37,568 bases of DNA, taken from CAYNWK01 sp964400875. GTDB taxonomy: Bacteria; Chloroflexota; Anaerolineae; Anaerolineales; UBA4823. A model generated the notes under the pieces. It was not told where the DNA came from and made no database searches. It saw nothing but the letters and a program-made list of their open reading frames with translations. The stretch is from positions 1 to 37,568 of the forward strand of contig CAYNWK010000024.1 in NCBI GenBank assembly GCA_964400875.1, given 5' to 3'. The position numbers were made by a program, and so were the translations under genes. Below are positions 1-8,206 of the stretch, piece after piece (within the stretch, counting starts at the first letter, position 1; the number at the start of each line of letters is the position of its first letter).

Positions 1-2
1 TA

Positions 3-32
3 TTGCAAGTCAATACTTGCTTATGATACAAT
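3..32 (+). promoter_or_regulatory. Candidate promoter with palindromic operator for the TetR gene
   Basis: TTGCAA at 3-8 and TACAAT at 27-32 are 18 bases apart and could be -35 and -10 boxes. The palindrome GCAAGT-N4-ACTTGC (5-20) overlaps the -35 box. Such a symmetric site just upstream of a TetR-family gene is the usual layout of an autoregulatory operator. The palindrome is seen directly; the promoter and operator roles are inference. Confidence 0.4.
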
Positions 33-59
33 CGGTTTTAGGATTTATGCAATTGGTGA

Positions 60-97
60 GGGTGTTTGGGAGCAATCCGCCCAAACGCCCCCTTTTC
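60..97 (+). terminator. GC-rich hairpin, terminator-like
   Basis: GGGTGTTTGGG (60-70) pairs with CCCAAACGCCC (80-90) through one G-U pair and is followed by CCTTTTC. It lies between the candidate promoter and the TetR start, so it may attenuate that transcript or end one from outside the window. It resembles the palindromes at 695-729, 2879-2913 and 15694-15730. Confidence 0.4.
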
Positions 98-129
98 GGG
101 GTACTGCGCGAAGCTAAAAGGAGCCTGCC

Positions 130-690
130 ATGCCAAAGATCATCGACGAAGGTAGCGTGTTTCGCACTGTGATAGACCGGTGGGTCTCACACGGCTATGA
201 AGGCGCGACCACCAAGGAAATCGCGGAGGCTGCCGGAGTCAATGAGGTCACCCTCTTCCGCAAGTACGGCAGCAAGGCGGAGCTGTTCGAAAAAGCCATT
301 CACCACCAGCTGGCTGACACGCCTTTGAACAAATTGCTGTACACCGGCGAGCTCGAAGCCGACCTGATCGCGATCATCGAGGCCTATCTGAAAACCAACG
401 AGCTGTATGGGGAGATCATCCCCACCATCCTGGCGGAAGCGCCGCGCCATCCGGAATTAAAGGGCGCCTTCCAGACCCCGTGGAAAAATATTCAAGTGGT
501 GGCTAAAATCCTTCAAAAGTACCAGGCGCAGGGGCTGCTGAAACCAGAATCCCCGCTTACCAGCCTGAACGCTTTGATCGGCCCCCTGATGACCGGCCAG
601 ATGATCCGGCGCGCCGATCTCGGCATCCCGGTTCCGGAAATGGATGCGAGAGAACACGTGGAGGCCTTTTTGCACGGCAGGAAACCATAA
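130..690 (+). CDS. TetR/AcrR-family transcriptional regulator
   Basis: Predicted DNA-binding repressor of 186 residues, the normal size for TetR proteins. The N-terminal helix-turn-helix spans about residues 8-52 and carries the family pattern GYEGATTKEIAEAAGV followed by VTLFRKYGSK. The remaining alpha-helical part (about 55-186) would be the ligand-binding and dimerisation domain, and its ligand cannot be read from sequence. The ATG at 130 has a good ribosome binding site (AAAAGGAG, 7 bases upstream). The gene stands alone, and the palindrome at 5-20 is its likely own operator. The next gene on the same strand is a secreted repeat protein, which is not an obvious target. Family assignment is firm; the regulon is unknown. 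Confidence 0.9.
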   Translation: MPKIIDEGSVFRTVIDRWVSHGYEGATTKEIAEAAGVNEVTLFRKYGSKAELFEKAIHHQLADTPLNKLLYTGELEADLIAIIEAYLKTNELYGEIIPTILAEAPRHPELKGAFQTPWKNIQVVAKILQKYQAQGLLKPESPLTSLNALIGPLMTGQMIRRADLGIPVPEMDAREHVEAFLHGRKP

Positions 691-694
691 AGCG

Positions 695-729
695 GGGGGT
701 TTGGGTAGGCGCAGCCCGCCCAAACCCCC
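695..729. terminator. GC-rich palindrome after the TetR gene
   Basis: GGGGGTTTGGG (695-705) pairs with CCCAAACCCCC (719-729), with an inner GGC/GCC pairing and a GCA loop. It begins 5 bases after the TetR stop. No strong T-tract follows, so terminator function is inferred from position and stem strength. It belongs to the recurring palindrome set described in the findings. Confidence 0.5.
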
Positions 730-828
730 ACACATCTTTTCGTTTTCTGTGTAATCTGTGGATTCAACAGTACAAATAGCGCATTTCCCGTTGGGGGAGG
801 AGATGGTATCCTCGACGTGGAGGCGCCT

Positions 829-2862
829 ATGAACCGCAGACTATTCTCGAATATTGCCCTGGCTTTGATCTTGATTCTGTTGGGTGGGCTCAGCCCTGCC
901 CAACGCGGCCAGGCCGAGCCGAAAGCCGTGCAGGCTGCCGTGCAGGCTGCCTTGCAGGCGCCCGTGCTCAAGTGGAAGAACGGCGGCTGCTATTCCTCGT
1001 GGTGCGAGACCGGCTGGTATTCTTCCCCGGCGGTCGCCGACCTGGACAACGACGGGCAGATGGAGGTAGTCGCCTCGACTTATACGATCTTCGTGCTGAA
1101 CGGGGCGAACGGCGCGCTGGAGTGGCAGATGGCCTCCGGTCACGACCGGAGCGAGCCGGGCGCCGGCAGCGTGGGGCGCACCTGGCCCGGGATCGTGATC
1201 GCCGATGTGGACGATGACGGCGCCCCCGAGATCGTCACCGCGCACAGCGGCGGGTACGTCTCGGTTTACAACGCGGCAGGCTACTTCGAGCCCGGCTGGC
1301 CCCGGCAGCCCACCGGCAACGAGCTGCGCGGCCTGTCCGTCTACGACCTGGACGGCGACGGGACCCTGGAGATCGCCGTCACCGGAGCGGTGTACGGCAA
1401 GACCAACACCTGGGTGTACGAGCACGACGGCGCGCTGCGCCCGGGTTGGCCCCAGCTGACCAACGACAGCGGCTACGCTTACGGCGTCTTCAACGACAAC
1501 GCCGCGCTGGGCGACCTGGACGGCGACGGGATTGGGGAGCTGGTGGTGCCTTCCGATGTGCACTACATCAACGCCTTCGAGCCAAACGGCGCCCAGATCC
1601 CGGCGAACCCCATCTACGGGGGCAAAGGCTGGGGTAAAGTGGGCGTGTGGGAGAGCCTGGCGATCGAACTGCGCGGCTGGGGCACCTGCACCAACGGCGA
1701 CCCGCGCGCCGAGCGCTACCGGGCGAACTTCGCCCACGGTCCGGCGGCCATCGCCGACATGAACGACGACGGGGTGAACGAAGTGATCGCCGTGGGCAAT
1801 ATGTACGACTGCATCCCAGGCTACCCGAGCAAGTACAACGCCGCCTTCGTGTTCAACGCCGACCGCAGCCGCTTCAAAAGCGGCGGCTATAACTGGGAGA
1901 GCATCCCGATCGACACCGGCGCGCCGCTCAACGAGGACTACAACGTGATCGAGAGCGACCAGCCCAACCCGGCCATCGCCGACCTGGACGGGGACGGCGA
2001 GCGCGAGATCCTGTACGCCTCCTACGACGGCCGCGTGCACGCCTTCTGGCTGGACAAGACCGAGCACGGTAACTGGCCTTATTCCGTTTACAACTCCGGC
2101 GAGGGCTTCTACCGCTTCGCCTCCGAGCCGGTGATCGCCGACCTGGATGGGAACGGGCAGGCCGAGGTGATCTTCACTTCCTGGACGCAGAAAGGCTCCC
2201 ACCAGACCGGCAAGCTGCACCTCCTGGATTACCTGGGGAACCCGCTGTACGAGGTGCCCCTGCCGGATGCCTACGGTTCCCCCGATTGGAACGGCGCGCT
2301 GGCCGCTCCGACGCTGGCGAACATCGACTCCGACCCCGACCTGGAGGTGGTGGTCAACACGGCCCACTCCGGGGTGGCTGCCTACGACCTGCCCGGCACG
2401 GCGAACGCCCGCCTGCAGTGGTGGACGGGGCGTGGCAACTACCAGCGCAGCGCTTCGTATTTGGCCGGCAGCCTGCTGACTTCCAGCAAGCAGGCCAGCG
2501 AGCTGACCCCGGCACCCGGCGGAACGCTGACCTACACTATCGTCCTGGAGAACCCGGGCCCTGCGCTGGAGGACGTCGCTGTCAGCGACAGCCTGCCGGC
2601 GGGCTTAACTTACGCCGGGAACCTGAGCGCCTCCTCGGGGACCCCCGGCTACGCGGCCGGTGTGGTCACATGGGAGGGCGAAGTGCCCGGCGGGGCGCCG
2701 GTGACCATCGCCTTCGACGCCAGCGTGGACGCCGGGATCAGCGCACCGCAGCTGATCGTCAACGCGGCCCAGATCGACGACGGCCTGGGGAACGTGCTGA
2801 CCAAGGAGGCGGTGATCGTCGTGGACGGCGTCGAGCTGTACTTGCCGCTGGCGCTGCGTTAG
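829..2862 (+). CDS. Secreted FG-GAP/VCBS repeat protein with DUF11 domain and YLPL C-terminus
   Basis: Predicted exported surface protein of 677 residues. I chose the ATG at 829 because GGAGG (819-823) is correctly spaced; a GTG 12 bases upstream is in frame. Residues 1-30 look like a signal peptide (MNRRLFSN, then a hydrophobic stretch). About eight FG-GAP/VCBS-type repeats follow, each with a calcium-loop-like core such as ADLDNDGQ, ADVDDDGA, YDLDGDGT, GDLDGDGI, ADMNDDGV, ADLDGDGE and ADLDGNGQ, as expected for a beta-propeller. Residues about 555-655 form a DUF11-like domain (GGTLTYTIVLENPGP, then SDSLPAGLTY). The protein ends in ELYLPLALR, a C-terminus frequent in secreted Chloroflexota proteins. 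A 12-base tandem repeat near 925-960 encodes the AVQAAVQAALQA segment after the signal peptide. Ligand or adhesive role unknown. Confidence 0.85.
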   Translation: MNRRLFSNIALALILILLGGLSPAQRGQAEPKAVQAAVQAALQAPVLKWKNGGCYSSWCETGWYSSPAVADLDNDGQMEVVASTYTIFVLNGANGALEWQMASGHDRSEPGAGSVGRTWPGIVIADVDDDGAPEIVTAHSGGYVSVYNAAGYFEPGWPRQPTGNELRGLSVYDLDGDGTLEIAVTGAVYGKTNTWVYEHDGALRPGWPQLTNDSGYAYGVFNDNAALGDLDGDGIGELVVPSDVHYINAFEPNGAQIPANPIYGGKGWGKVGVWESLAIELRGWGTCTNGDPRAERYRANFAHGPAAIADMNDDGVNEVIAVGNMYDCIPGYPSKYNAAFVFNADRSRFKSGGYNWESIPIDTGAPLNEDYNVIESDQPNPAIADLDGDGEREILYASYDGRVHAFWLDKTEHGNWPYSVYNSGEGFYRFASEPVIADLDGNGQAEVIFTSWTQKGSHQTGKLHLLDYLGNPLYEVPLPDAYGSPDWNGALAAPTLANIDSDPDLEVVVNTAHSGVAAYDLPGTANARLQWWTGRGNYQRSASYLAGSLLTSSKQASELTPAPGGTLTYTIVLENPGPALEDVAVSDSLPAGLTYAGNLSASSGTPGYAAGVVTWEGEVPGGAPVTIAFDASVDAGISAPQLIVNAAQIDDGLGNVLTKEAVIVVDGVELYLPLALR

Positions 2863-2878
2863 GCGCTGAGAATAATGA

Positions 2879-2913
2879 GGTTTGGGCGTGGGGTGCAGCC
2901 CTACGCTCAAACC
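2879..2913. terminator. GC-rich palindrome after the FG-GAP gene
   Basis: A 15-base stem (2879-2893 with 2899-2913, two G-U pairs) around the loop TGCAG, 16 bases after the stop codon. The 3' flank CCCATTTTCT is also found after the palindrome at 28466-28503. It is probably a transcription terminator or another palindrome of the recurring set. Confidence 0.5.
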
Positions 2914-2969
2914 CCAAATGCCCATTTTCTGAGACGGCGGTATATGACGAGAGGGGGAGTTTAAAGTTA

Positions 2970-2993
2970 CATTTGTGACTTGATTCACAAATG
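2970..2993. promoter_or_regulatory. CRP/FNR-family-like palindrome
   Basis: CATTTGTGA-N6-TCACAAATG is a perfect 9-base inverted repeat containing TGTGA-N6-TCACA, the classical CRP-type core. It lies 80 bases before the prenyltransferase-like gene. A possible -10 (TACGAT, 3003-3008) follows. The AT-rich stem followed by CTTTTCTT could alternatively be a weak terminator. The palindrome is seen; its role is inferred. Confidence 0.45.
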
Positions 2994-3073
2994 CTTTTCT
3001 TGTACGATTTTGGCAAAGGATCTATTCCCCACAAAAATCTCCGGAGGCGGGGAGACCATGCGAGGAGCTCGAG

Positions 3074-4132
3074 ATGAATCAAATTGGGTTGGAGCCATTG
3101 AATGCGAATCCACTGCCCTGGCTGCTCGAGCCTGACCGGGATAATCCCGGAGTGCGTTACTTTGCTCTGACTAAGCTGCTGGATCGACCCGACGAAGACC
3201 CGGAAGTCCTGGCGGCCCGATGGTCGGTCATGGCGACCGGCCCGGTACCCCGCATCCTCCAGGCTCAGGAACCGGGTGGATATTGGGTTGAGCCCGGTCC
3301 GGGGTATTATCCGAAGTACCGGGGCACGATCTGGCAGAATATCTCCCTGGCCTTGATGGGCGCGGACGGCTCGGATCATCGCGTCGCGGCCAGCTGCGAA
3401 TACGTGCTCGACCACTCCCGCTCGAGCTGGAGTGGTTTTAGTGTGGATGGCCGCCCGGCGGGGATGATCCCCTGTTTGCAGGGCAACCTGGCGGCGGCCC
3501 TGCTCGACCTGGGTTGGTTGGGCGACCGGCGCATGGATGCGGCCCTGGATTGGCTGGCGCGCAGCATCACCGGAGAGGGCATCGCCCCGGCCGCCGAGAC
3601 GAACGCTCCGGTGCGGTATTACCGCAGCGGCAACAGCGGCCCTGGATTCCGGTGCAGCGCCAACAATCATCTCCCTTGCGCCTGGGGCGCGGTCAAATCG
3701 CTGCTGGCCCTCGGCAAGGTGCCAGAGGGCCAGCGCACGCCAGCGATGCAGGAGGCGATCGAGGTTGGCGCGGATTTCCTGCTGAGCCGTGACCCCGCCA
3801 TCGCTGATTATCCAATGGGTTACCGTGAGAAGCCCAACCGAGGCTGGTTCCAACCTGGCTTTCCGCTGGGCTACGTCACCGACTTCCTGCAAAATCTCGA
3901 GGCGCTCTTTGCAGTCGGCATGGGAGACGATCCGCGCCTGGAAGCGGCCATCGATCTGCTCCTGGACAAGCAAGACGAACTGGGGCGCTGGAAGATGGAA
4001 TACAGCTACAATGGAAAAACCTGGGTGGACGTCGAGCAAAAAAGCCATCCCAGCAAGTGGGTCACGCTGCGCGCCCTTTGCCTGTTGAAAAGCTGCAGGC
4101 GTTTACCCCAGGCGATGTTTGCCGTATCGTAA
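3074..4132 (+). CDS. Prenyltransferase/squalene-oxidase-like alpha/alpha-toroid protein
   Basis: Protein of 352 residues with the repetitive helical pattern of the terpenoid cyclase/prenyltransferase alpha-alpha toroid fold. Visible repeats include WLLEPDRDNPGVRYFALTKL, YRGTIWQNISLALMGA, CLQGNLAAALLDLGW, CAWGAVKSLLALGKVP and the C-terminal PSKWVTLRALCLLKSCRRL. There is no signal peptide, so it is probably cytoplasmic. No clear DxDD or QW cyclase motif is visible, so catalytic cyclase activity is not supported. Proteins of this type are sometimes labelled nitrogen fixation protein NifH in databases, but nothing here (no P-loop, no Fe-S cysteine pattern) supports that. The start has GAGGAG 6 bases upstream. 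A CRP-like palindrome lies 80 bases upstream. Function unknown. Confidence 0.75.
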   Translation: MNQIGLEPLNANPLPWLLEPDRDNPGVRYFALTKLLDRPDEDPEVLAARWSVMATGPVPRILQAQEPGGYWVEPGPGYYPKYRGTIWQNISLALMGADGSDHRVAASCEYVLDHSRSSWSGFSVDGRPAGMIPCLQGNLAAALLDLGWLGDRRMDAALDWLARSITGEGIAPAAETNAPVRYYRSGNSGPGFRCSANNHLPCAWGAVKSLLALGKVPEGQRTPAMQEAIEVGADFLLSRDPAIADYPMGYREKPNRGWFQPGFPLGYVTDFLQNLEALFAVGMGDDPRLEAAIDLLLDKQDELGRWKMEYSYNGKTWVDVEQKSHPSKWVTLRALCLLKSCRRLPQAMFAVS

Positions 4133-4204
4133 ATAGGCCATTAGCCTCCTGATTTGTTCCTGCGTTGAGGCAGCGGTTATGCTTTGGACATCTCGATGCC
4201 AGGC

Positions 4205-4871
4205 TTACGGGACCAGGGTGTAAACCTTGGTGCCGCTGCCGCCACCGAAGGGGATCTCGAAGGTGTAGGTCTCCTGCGACCCCAATATATATTCCACTGG
4301 ATGCACACTCGGGGGGAGCATTGTATCCGGCAGGTCGAATTGGAATGTATCCTCATCACAGGTCCAGTCGTAGGTGCCCATCTGCCAATCCTCCCAGATC
4401 TCCAGGCTGAGCACGCTTCCAACACAAGAACCGTGGACGTTGATGTTCACCTCCGCCGGCGCCTCAAAAGTACAGCTGTTCTCTCCGTCCGAAAAAGCGC
4501 CCGATTGGCTGCCGGGGATGATCTGCGCCGTATTATCGGACACCTGACCATCCTCGTCTAAGCGGACCTGGAGATAACCCGATGCGTCCCAAACCCAGTC
4601 GCCCATGCCGGTATCGGTCCAGAAGTGGTGGTTTGCCTGCAACCCAAACACCGCCGGACCATCCGGGCAGGCGTCCGGCTCTGTGGGCGGCTCGGTCACT
4701 TCCATCCCTTGGGACGGAGGCGGCGAAGTGCTGGTGGGGGTCGCCTCCGGAAGATCGACCGTTGGAGTGGGCGACGCGTTGCCGGTAAGGCTTCCCACGG
4801 CATTACAGGCCAAAATGAGCGAGGTACTGGCGCAGATTAACGCTAACCAAAACCCGCGCTTGGATGTGATG
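4205..4871 (-). CDS. Putative lipoprotein, 5' end lost in the assembly gap
   Basis: About 222 residues are readable, and the N-terminus runs into the N stretch with no visible start codon. The first readable part is a hydrophobic export signal ending in ILAC, a lipobox, so the mature protein is probably anchored to the outer face of the cytoplasmic membrane. A Thr/Pro-rich linker (SPTPTVDLPEATPTSTSPPP) follows, then a roughly 150-residue domain rich in Trp, Asp and Gly with four cysteines that could form disulfides. I do not recognise the domain. It is convergent with the prenyltransferase-like gene, 72 bases away. Confidence 0.65.
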
Positions 4872-4971
4872 NNNNNNNNNNNNNNNNNNNNNNNNNNNNN
4901 NNNNNNNNNNNNNNNNNNNNNNNNNNNNNNNNNNNNNNNNNNNNNNNNNNNNNNNNNNNNNNNNNNNNNNN
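4872..4971. other. 100-N scaffold gap
   Basis: Exactly one hundred N bases, the conventional placeholder for a gap of unknown size. It removes the start of the lipoprotein gene and whatever lies between it and the NYN gene. Adjacency of the two sides depends on scaffolding. Confidence 1.
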
Positions 4972-5069
4972 CGGGCAAGGAGGGTAGAATAGGGGCAGCA
5001 TAAACCTTTGCCGGTTTGAGAGCATCGTATGCTTGATAAGCGGCAATACCATAATAGAAAAGGATCCCT

Positions 5070-6344
5070 ATGTTCTTTCAAAACGAAAATCAAGTCGCCA
5101 TCTTCATCGATTACGAGAATATCGAGCTGAGCTGCCAGGATAAAATGGGCAAGGACGCTGACGTCGATTGGACTCGTGTTTTGGACTCGGCGGTGGATTT
5201 AGGCCGCGTCGTCGTCCGCCGGGCTTACGCTGATTGGAATGTGTTCAGCAGCAACCAGCGCGAGATGCTCGGGATGGGTGTGGACCTGATCCACGTCACC
5301 GCCAAGCGCGGCAAGAACGCCGCTGACATCCGCATCGTGATCGACGCGCTGGAGATGGTCATGGGCGGGCATTCCAACATCAGCCACGTGATGCTGGTCT
5401 CTGGGGACGGGGACTTCACCGAGCTGGTCCACCGCCTGCGCGAGCGCGGCAAGGTGGTGGTCGGGCTGGGCGTCAGCGGGGCCAGCGCGGAATACCTGAT
5501 CAATGCCTGCGACCAGTTCATCTACTACGATCTGCTGGTGGATACCACAGCCGAGACAGAAGCCAAAACGCCGGATGAAGCGCAAAGCATCCCTTTTGAC
5601 ATCAGCGAAGGGCGCCAACTGCTGCGGCGGGTGCCCAACCTGCAAGGAGGTGAGTGGGTCAGCGCCGGAAAAGTGAAGACCGCCATGCTGCAGATCAACC
5701 CGGCCTTCAACGAGCGCAACTACAACTTCGCCAGCTTCAAGGATTTTCTGGCCGCGCAGAGCGACCTGGTGACCATCCGCACGGCCCAGCCGGGGGGACA
5801 CCTGGAGGTCCAGATGCGGCCCGAATCGGAAGGCAACGGCCGCCTGGAAGTGCCGGAGGCCTTGCTCGATCGCTACCTGGACATCCTGGCCCAGCAGAAG
5901 GTGCGCATGACGCCCACCGAACACCGGCCGGCGATCATCTTGAAGTTTTACGATATCTATAAAGAGAATAAAGGCGCCAGCCTCACCGAGCTCAAGGAGA
6001 TGCTGCACGATCACTTTGAAGAGACGGCCCCCAACGTCAAGTGGCAGTACGTGCACGAGACCGTCCACCAGCTATTCCACACCTACTGTTTCGAATTCGA
6101 CCAGGACGACAGCAAATACCCGGCCGAGACGCGCTTGTGGGATCGCGAGCTCTCGATGGCAAGCGACGTCAAGCGCGCCAGCGACCTGCTGGACAAGTGC
6201 GATAAGGGCCTGTTGATGAAGATCGACCGGGGGTTAAAACAAGGGGAGGATATCGACGTGGAGGTCGCCGCCCGGCTGCTTTACGGCAGCGTGCGCGGCG
6301 CCCGCATGCTGGACCACGTCTCCGATTTGATTGAAGAATTGTAA
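5070..6344 (+). CDS. NYN-domain (PIN-like) ribonuclease with OST-HTH/LOTUS-like modules
   Basis: Protein of 424 residues. Residues about 6-155 form a NYN domain of the LabA/DUF88 type: VAIFIDYENIE holds the first acidic residue, ADWN, NAADIRIVIDALEM and LVSGDGDFTELV hold the others, so the metal-binding acidic set of the PIN-like nuclease fold looks intact. Residues about 178-260 resemble an OST-HTH/LOTUS-type RNA-binding module (GGEWVSAGKVKTAMLQINPAF, then FASFKDFLAA). A further helical segment (about 285-425) follows. No signal peptide is present, so it is cytoplasmic. The expected role is RNA processing or decay; the substrate is unknown. The ATG at 5070 follows AAAAGGA. Its upstream region is partly lost in the gap. 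NYN assignment is firm, the HTH assignment moderate. Confidence 0.88.
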   Translation: MFFQNENQVAIFIDYENIELSCQDKMGKDADVDWTRVLDSAVDLGRVVVRRAYADWNVFSSNQREMLGMGVDLIHVTAKRGKNAADIRIVIDALEMVMGGHSNISHVMLVSGDGDFTELVHRLRERGKVVVGLGVSGASAEYLINACDQFIYYDLLVDTTAETEAKTPDEAQSIPFDISEGRQLLRRVPNLQGGEWVSAGKVKTAMLQINPAFNERNYNFASFKDFLAAQSDLVTIRTAQPGGHLEVQMRPESEGNGRLEVPEALLDRYLDILAQQKVRMTPTEHRPAIILKFYDIYKENKGASLTELKEMLHDHFEETAPNVKWQYVHETVHQLFHTYCFEFDQDDSKYPAETRLWDRELSMASDVKRASDLLDKCDKGLLMKIDRGLKQGEDIDVEVAARLLYGSVRGARMLDHVSDLIEEL

Positions 6345-6417
6345 GGCGACATTAAGCTGACGTTGCGAGCCGCAGGCGAAGCAATCTCATATAGGAGTTA
6401 CGCACTTGAGGGAGGAA

Positions 6418-6452
6418 GAGGGGTGTATGGGCGGGCATACCAAACACCTCTC
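6418..6452. terminator. Hairpin between convergent NYN and ccmD genes
   Basis: GAGGGGTGT (6418-6426) pairs with ACACCTCTC (6444-6452), and the plus-strand flank is ACTTTCTT. It lies between the convergent stops at 6344 and 6478, so it could serve as a shared terminator. It is related in design to the palindrome at 60-97. Confidence 0.45.
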
Positions 6453-6477
6453 ACTTTCTTGGAGAACTGGATAACTC

Positions 6478-6678
6478 CTACTCATGCGGAGTCTGCAATG
6501 ACGAATCGCCCTGATCTTCCAGTTCCTGCAGCACTTCCATGTCTTGCTTCAGATTGCGGCGGCGCAGCCGCAGGCTGACCAGGTAGATCAACATGACCCC
6601 GAAGATGACGGCGTAGCCAGCGATCATGTACGTGGTGGTATCGGCGGGAGCTTCTTGTAAGAAGAACAATGACATCAT
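6478..6678 (-). CDS. ccmD: CcmD-like small membrane protein of the heme exporter
   Basis: A 66-residue protein directly after ccmC. It has one membrane segment (about residues 17-37, YMIAGYAVIFGVMLIYLVSL) followed by a strongly basic turn (RLRRRNLKQD) and an acidic tail, the standard CcmD architecture of one helix with a positive cytoplasmic side. In System I, CcmD helps release holo-CcmE from the CcmABC complex. The start is one of two adjacent ATGs at 6678 and 6675; I give the first. It lies 11 bases from the ccmC stop. CcmD sequences are poorly conserved, so the call rests on topology, size and position. Confidence 0.8.
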   Translation of the reverse strand: MMSLFFLQEAPADTTTYMIAGYAVIFGVMLIYLVSLRLRRRNLKQDMEVLQELEDQGDSSLQTPHE

Positions 6679-6689
6679 GGGGGATTGCC

Positions 6690-7394
6690 TCAGCTCAGCG
6701 TCTTTAGCTTCAACTGCTCGACCTTCTCGGAGAAGCGGCTCAGGCGGATGCGGTGCCAGAGCAGGTCGGCGAAGATGAAGGTGAAGGTCAGCAGACTGAA
6801 CAGGAAGGTCTGCAGCATCCGGGGGGTCATATCGAACTGGCCTTGCGAGCTGGGATCGCCGGTGCCGATCACGGTCGGGTGAATGGTGCGGAACAGGCGG
6901 GCGGAGAAGAAGGTCAGCGGAACGCTGACGAAACCGAGAATGGCGTAGACCGCGCCGAAGCGGGCGCGGCGGTCGGGGTCTTCGATGCCGGCGCGCAGCA
7001 TCAGGTAAGCGGCGTAGATCAACTCCATCACCGTGGCGGTGGTCAACCGAGGGTCCCAGGTCCACCAGGTGTTCCAGATGGGGCGCGCCCAGATCGAGCC
7101 GGTGACGATGTTGATGAAGGCAAAGGCGAGGCCGATCTCCACCGCCGAGAGGCCGACGATGTCCCAGGTGCGGTCGCTGCGGATTAGGTAAATGATCCCG
7201 GCGACGGCGGCGACGCCGAAGCTGAGCATCCCGACCCAGCCGGCGGCGACGTGGAAGTAGAACACTCGCTGCACATCGCCCATCACGGCTTCCGTGGGGG
7301 CGTAGAAGAACACCATGGCGGTGGCGGCTACCAGCAAGACCGCGGTGATGGTGTCGAGGATGGTTAACAGGCGAGGTTTCGGTTCCATATTCAT
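6690..7394 (-). CDS. ccmC: Heme exporter protein CcmC
   Basis: A 234-residue integral membrane protein with six predicted helices. The tryptophan-rich WWD signature of heme-handling proteins is clear around residues 118-132: SIWARPIWNTWWTWDPRLTT. The flanking conserved histidines (FHVAAGW and FRTIHPTV) match the axial ligands of CcmC. CcmC transfers heme to CcmE on the outer face of the membrane. The start at 7394 has GGGAG close upstream; a second ATG two codons later is also possible. The next gene upstream in the operon is ccmB, 77 bases away, with a short GC hairpin in the gap. Identification is firm. Confidence 0.95.
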   Translation of the reverse strand: MNMEPKPRLLTILDTITAVLLVAATAMVFFYAPTEAVMGDVQRVFYFHVAAGWVGMLSFGVAAVAGIIYLIRSDRTWDIVGLSAVEIGLAFAFINIVTGSIWARPIWNTWWTWDPRLTTATVMELIYAAYLMLRAGIEDPDRRARFGAVYAILGFVSVPLTFFSARLFRTIHPTVIGTGDPSSQGQFDMTPRMLQTFLFSLLTFTFIFADLLWHRIRLSRFSEKVEQLKLKTLS

Positions 7395-7471
7395 CTTCTC
7401 CCTTGGCGATAAAAGTTCTGGCTTGCTCGTTCGTTAAGGGGCAGCTGCACCCGCCCCATAACAGACTGGTT

Positions 7472-8203
7472 TCACTCCTCCACCACGTAATCAAAGACCA
7501 TAAAGGCAATAGCGGTAAAAATAACGTCATAGACGATCAGCAGGTTCAGCCAGGGCCAGATATCGGCCATCTCGCGGCCCTCCAGGAAGAAACCGCTGCT
7601 CTTGACCGCGCCCAGGATGACCGGGATGATGATCGGGAAGAGCAAGATGGGCAGCAGCACGTCGCGGGTGCGGGTCTGGACCGCCATGCTGGCCAGCAGG
7701 GTGCCCACGGCGGTGTAGCCTACCGAACCCAGCACAGTGACCAGCAGCAGGCCCGGGACGAACAGGTTAACGTTGTAAAGCAGGCTGTACACCGGCAGCA
7801 CGATCAGCTCGACGATAAACATGAAGATCAGGTTGCCGATGGCTTTGCCGAAGTAAATGGCGCTGCGGTCTACGGGGGCCAGCAATAAGCCGTCCAGGCA
7901 GCCGCGGTCTTTTTCGATGGCCATCGAGCGGTTTAGTCCCAGGGTCCCGGCGAAGGCGAAGGTGACCCAGAGCACGCCGGAGGTGACCGCGCGGCGCTCC
8001 TGGACAGCGAGCTCCAGGGCGAAGTTAAAGATCAGGATGACCAGCAGGGCGAAGACCAGCATAGCCGAGAGCAGTTCGCGGCTGCGCAGCTCGGCGGCCA
8101 GGTCTTTCCATACCACCGCCCACACGGCGCCCAGGAAGCTAGGCTGGCCGTGGGTGGTCCGGGCACGGCGTTCACCGGCTGCCAGCTGGGTCTCGCTGTT
8201 CAC
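7472..8203 (-). CDS. ccmB: Heme exporter membrane subunit CcmB
   Basis: A 243-residue ABC membrane subunit with about six helices. Characteristic CcmB features are visible: ERRAVTSGVLWVTFAFAGTLGLNRSMAIEKDRGCLDGLLLAP and LLPILLFPIIIPVILGAVKSS. It forms the CcmAB transporter with the ATPase encoded just upstream and works with CcmC and CcmD to release holo-CcmE. It starts with GTG, preceded by GGAGG 8 bases away, and only 3 bases separate it from the ccmA stop, so translation is probably coupled. Identification is firm. Confidence 0.94.
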   Translation of the reverse strand: MNSETQLAAGERRARTTHGQPSFLGAVWAVVWKDLAAELRSRELLSAMLVFALLVILIFNFALELAVQERRAVTSGVLWVTFAFAGTLGLNRSMAIEKDRGCLDGLLLAPVDRSAIYFGKAIGNLIFMFIVELIVLPVYSLLYNVNLFVPGLLLVTVLGSVGYTAVGTLLASMAVQTRTRDVLLPILLFPIIIPVILGAVKSSGFFLEGREMADIWPWLNLLIVYDVIFTAIAFMVFDYVVEE

Positions 8204-8206
8204 CGT

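Noticed and set aside
841..2367. Long minus-strand open frame of 508 codons opposite the FG-GAP gene
   Set aside because: Antisense shadow of a GC-rich gene: composition dominated by Val, Gly, His, Arg and no domain pattern, while the plus-strand frame has a signal peptide and repeated motifs.
2759..4048. Minus-strand open frame of 429 codons opposite the prenyltransferase-like gene
   Set aside because: It spans an intergenic palindrome and two genes on the other strand, lacks a ribosome binding site and has no recognisable domain.
3074..4132. Nitrogen fixation protein NifH label for the toroid protein
   Set aside because: No P-loop, no conserved cysteines of nitrogenase iron protein; the sequence fits a helical toroid fold.
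5199..6068. Minus-strand frame opposite the NYN gene
   Set aside because: Shadow frame; the plus strand encodes an intact NYN domain with the acidic residues in place.
6679..7530. Upstream extension of the ccmD frame across ccmC
   Set aside because: The extension is Arg/His/Pro-rich and runs through ccmC in another frame. Only the last 66 codons look like a protein.
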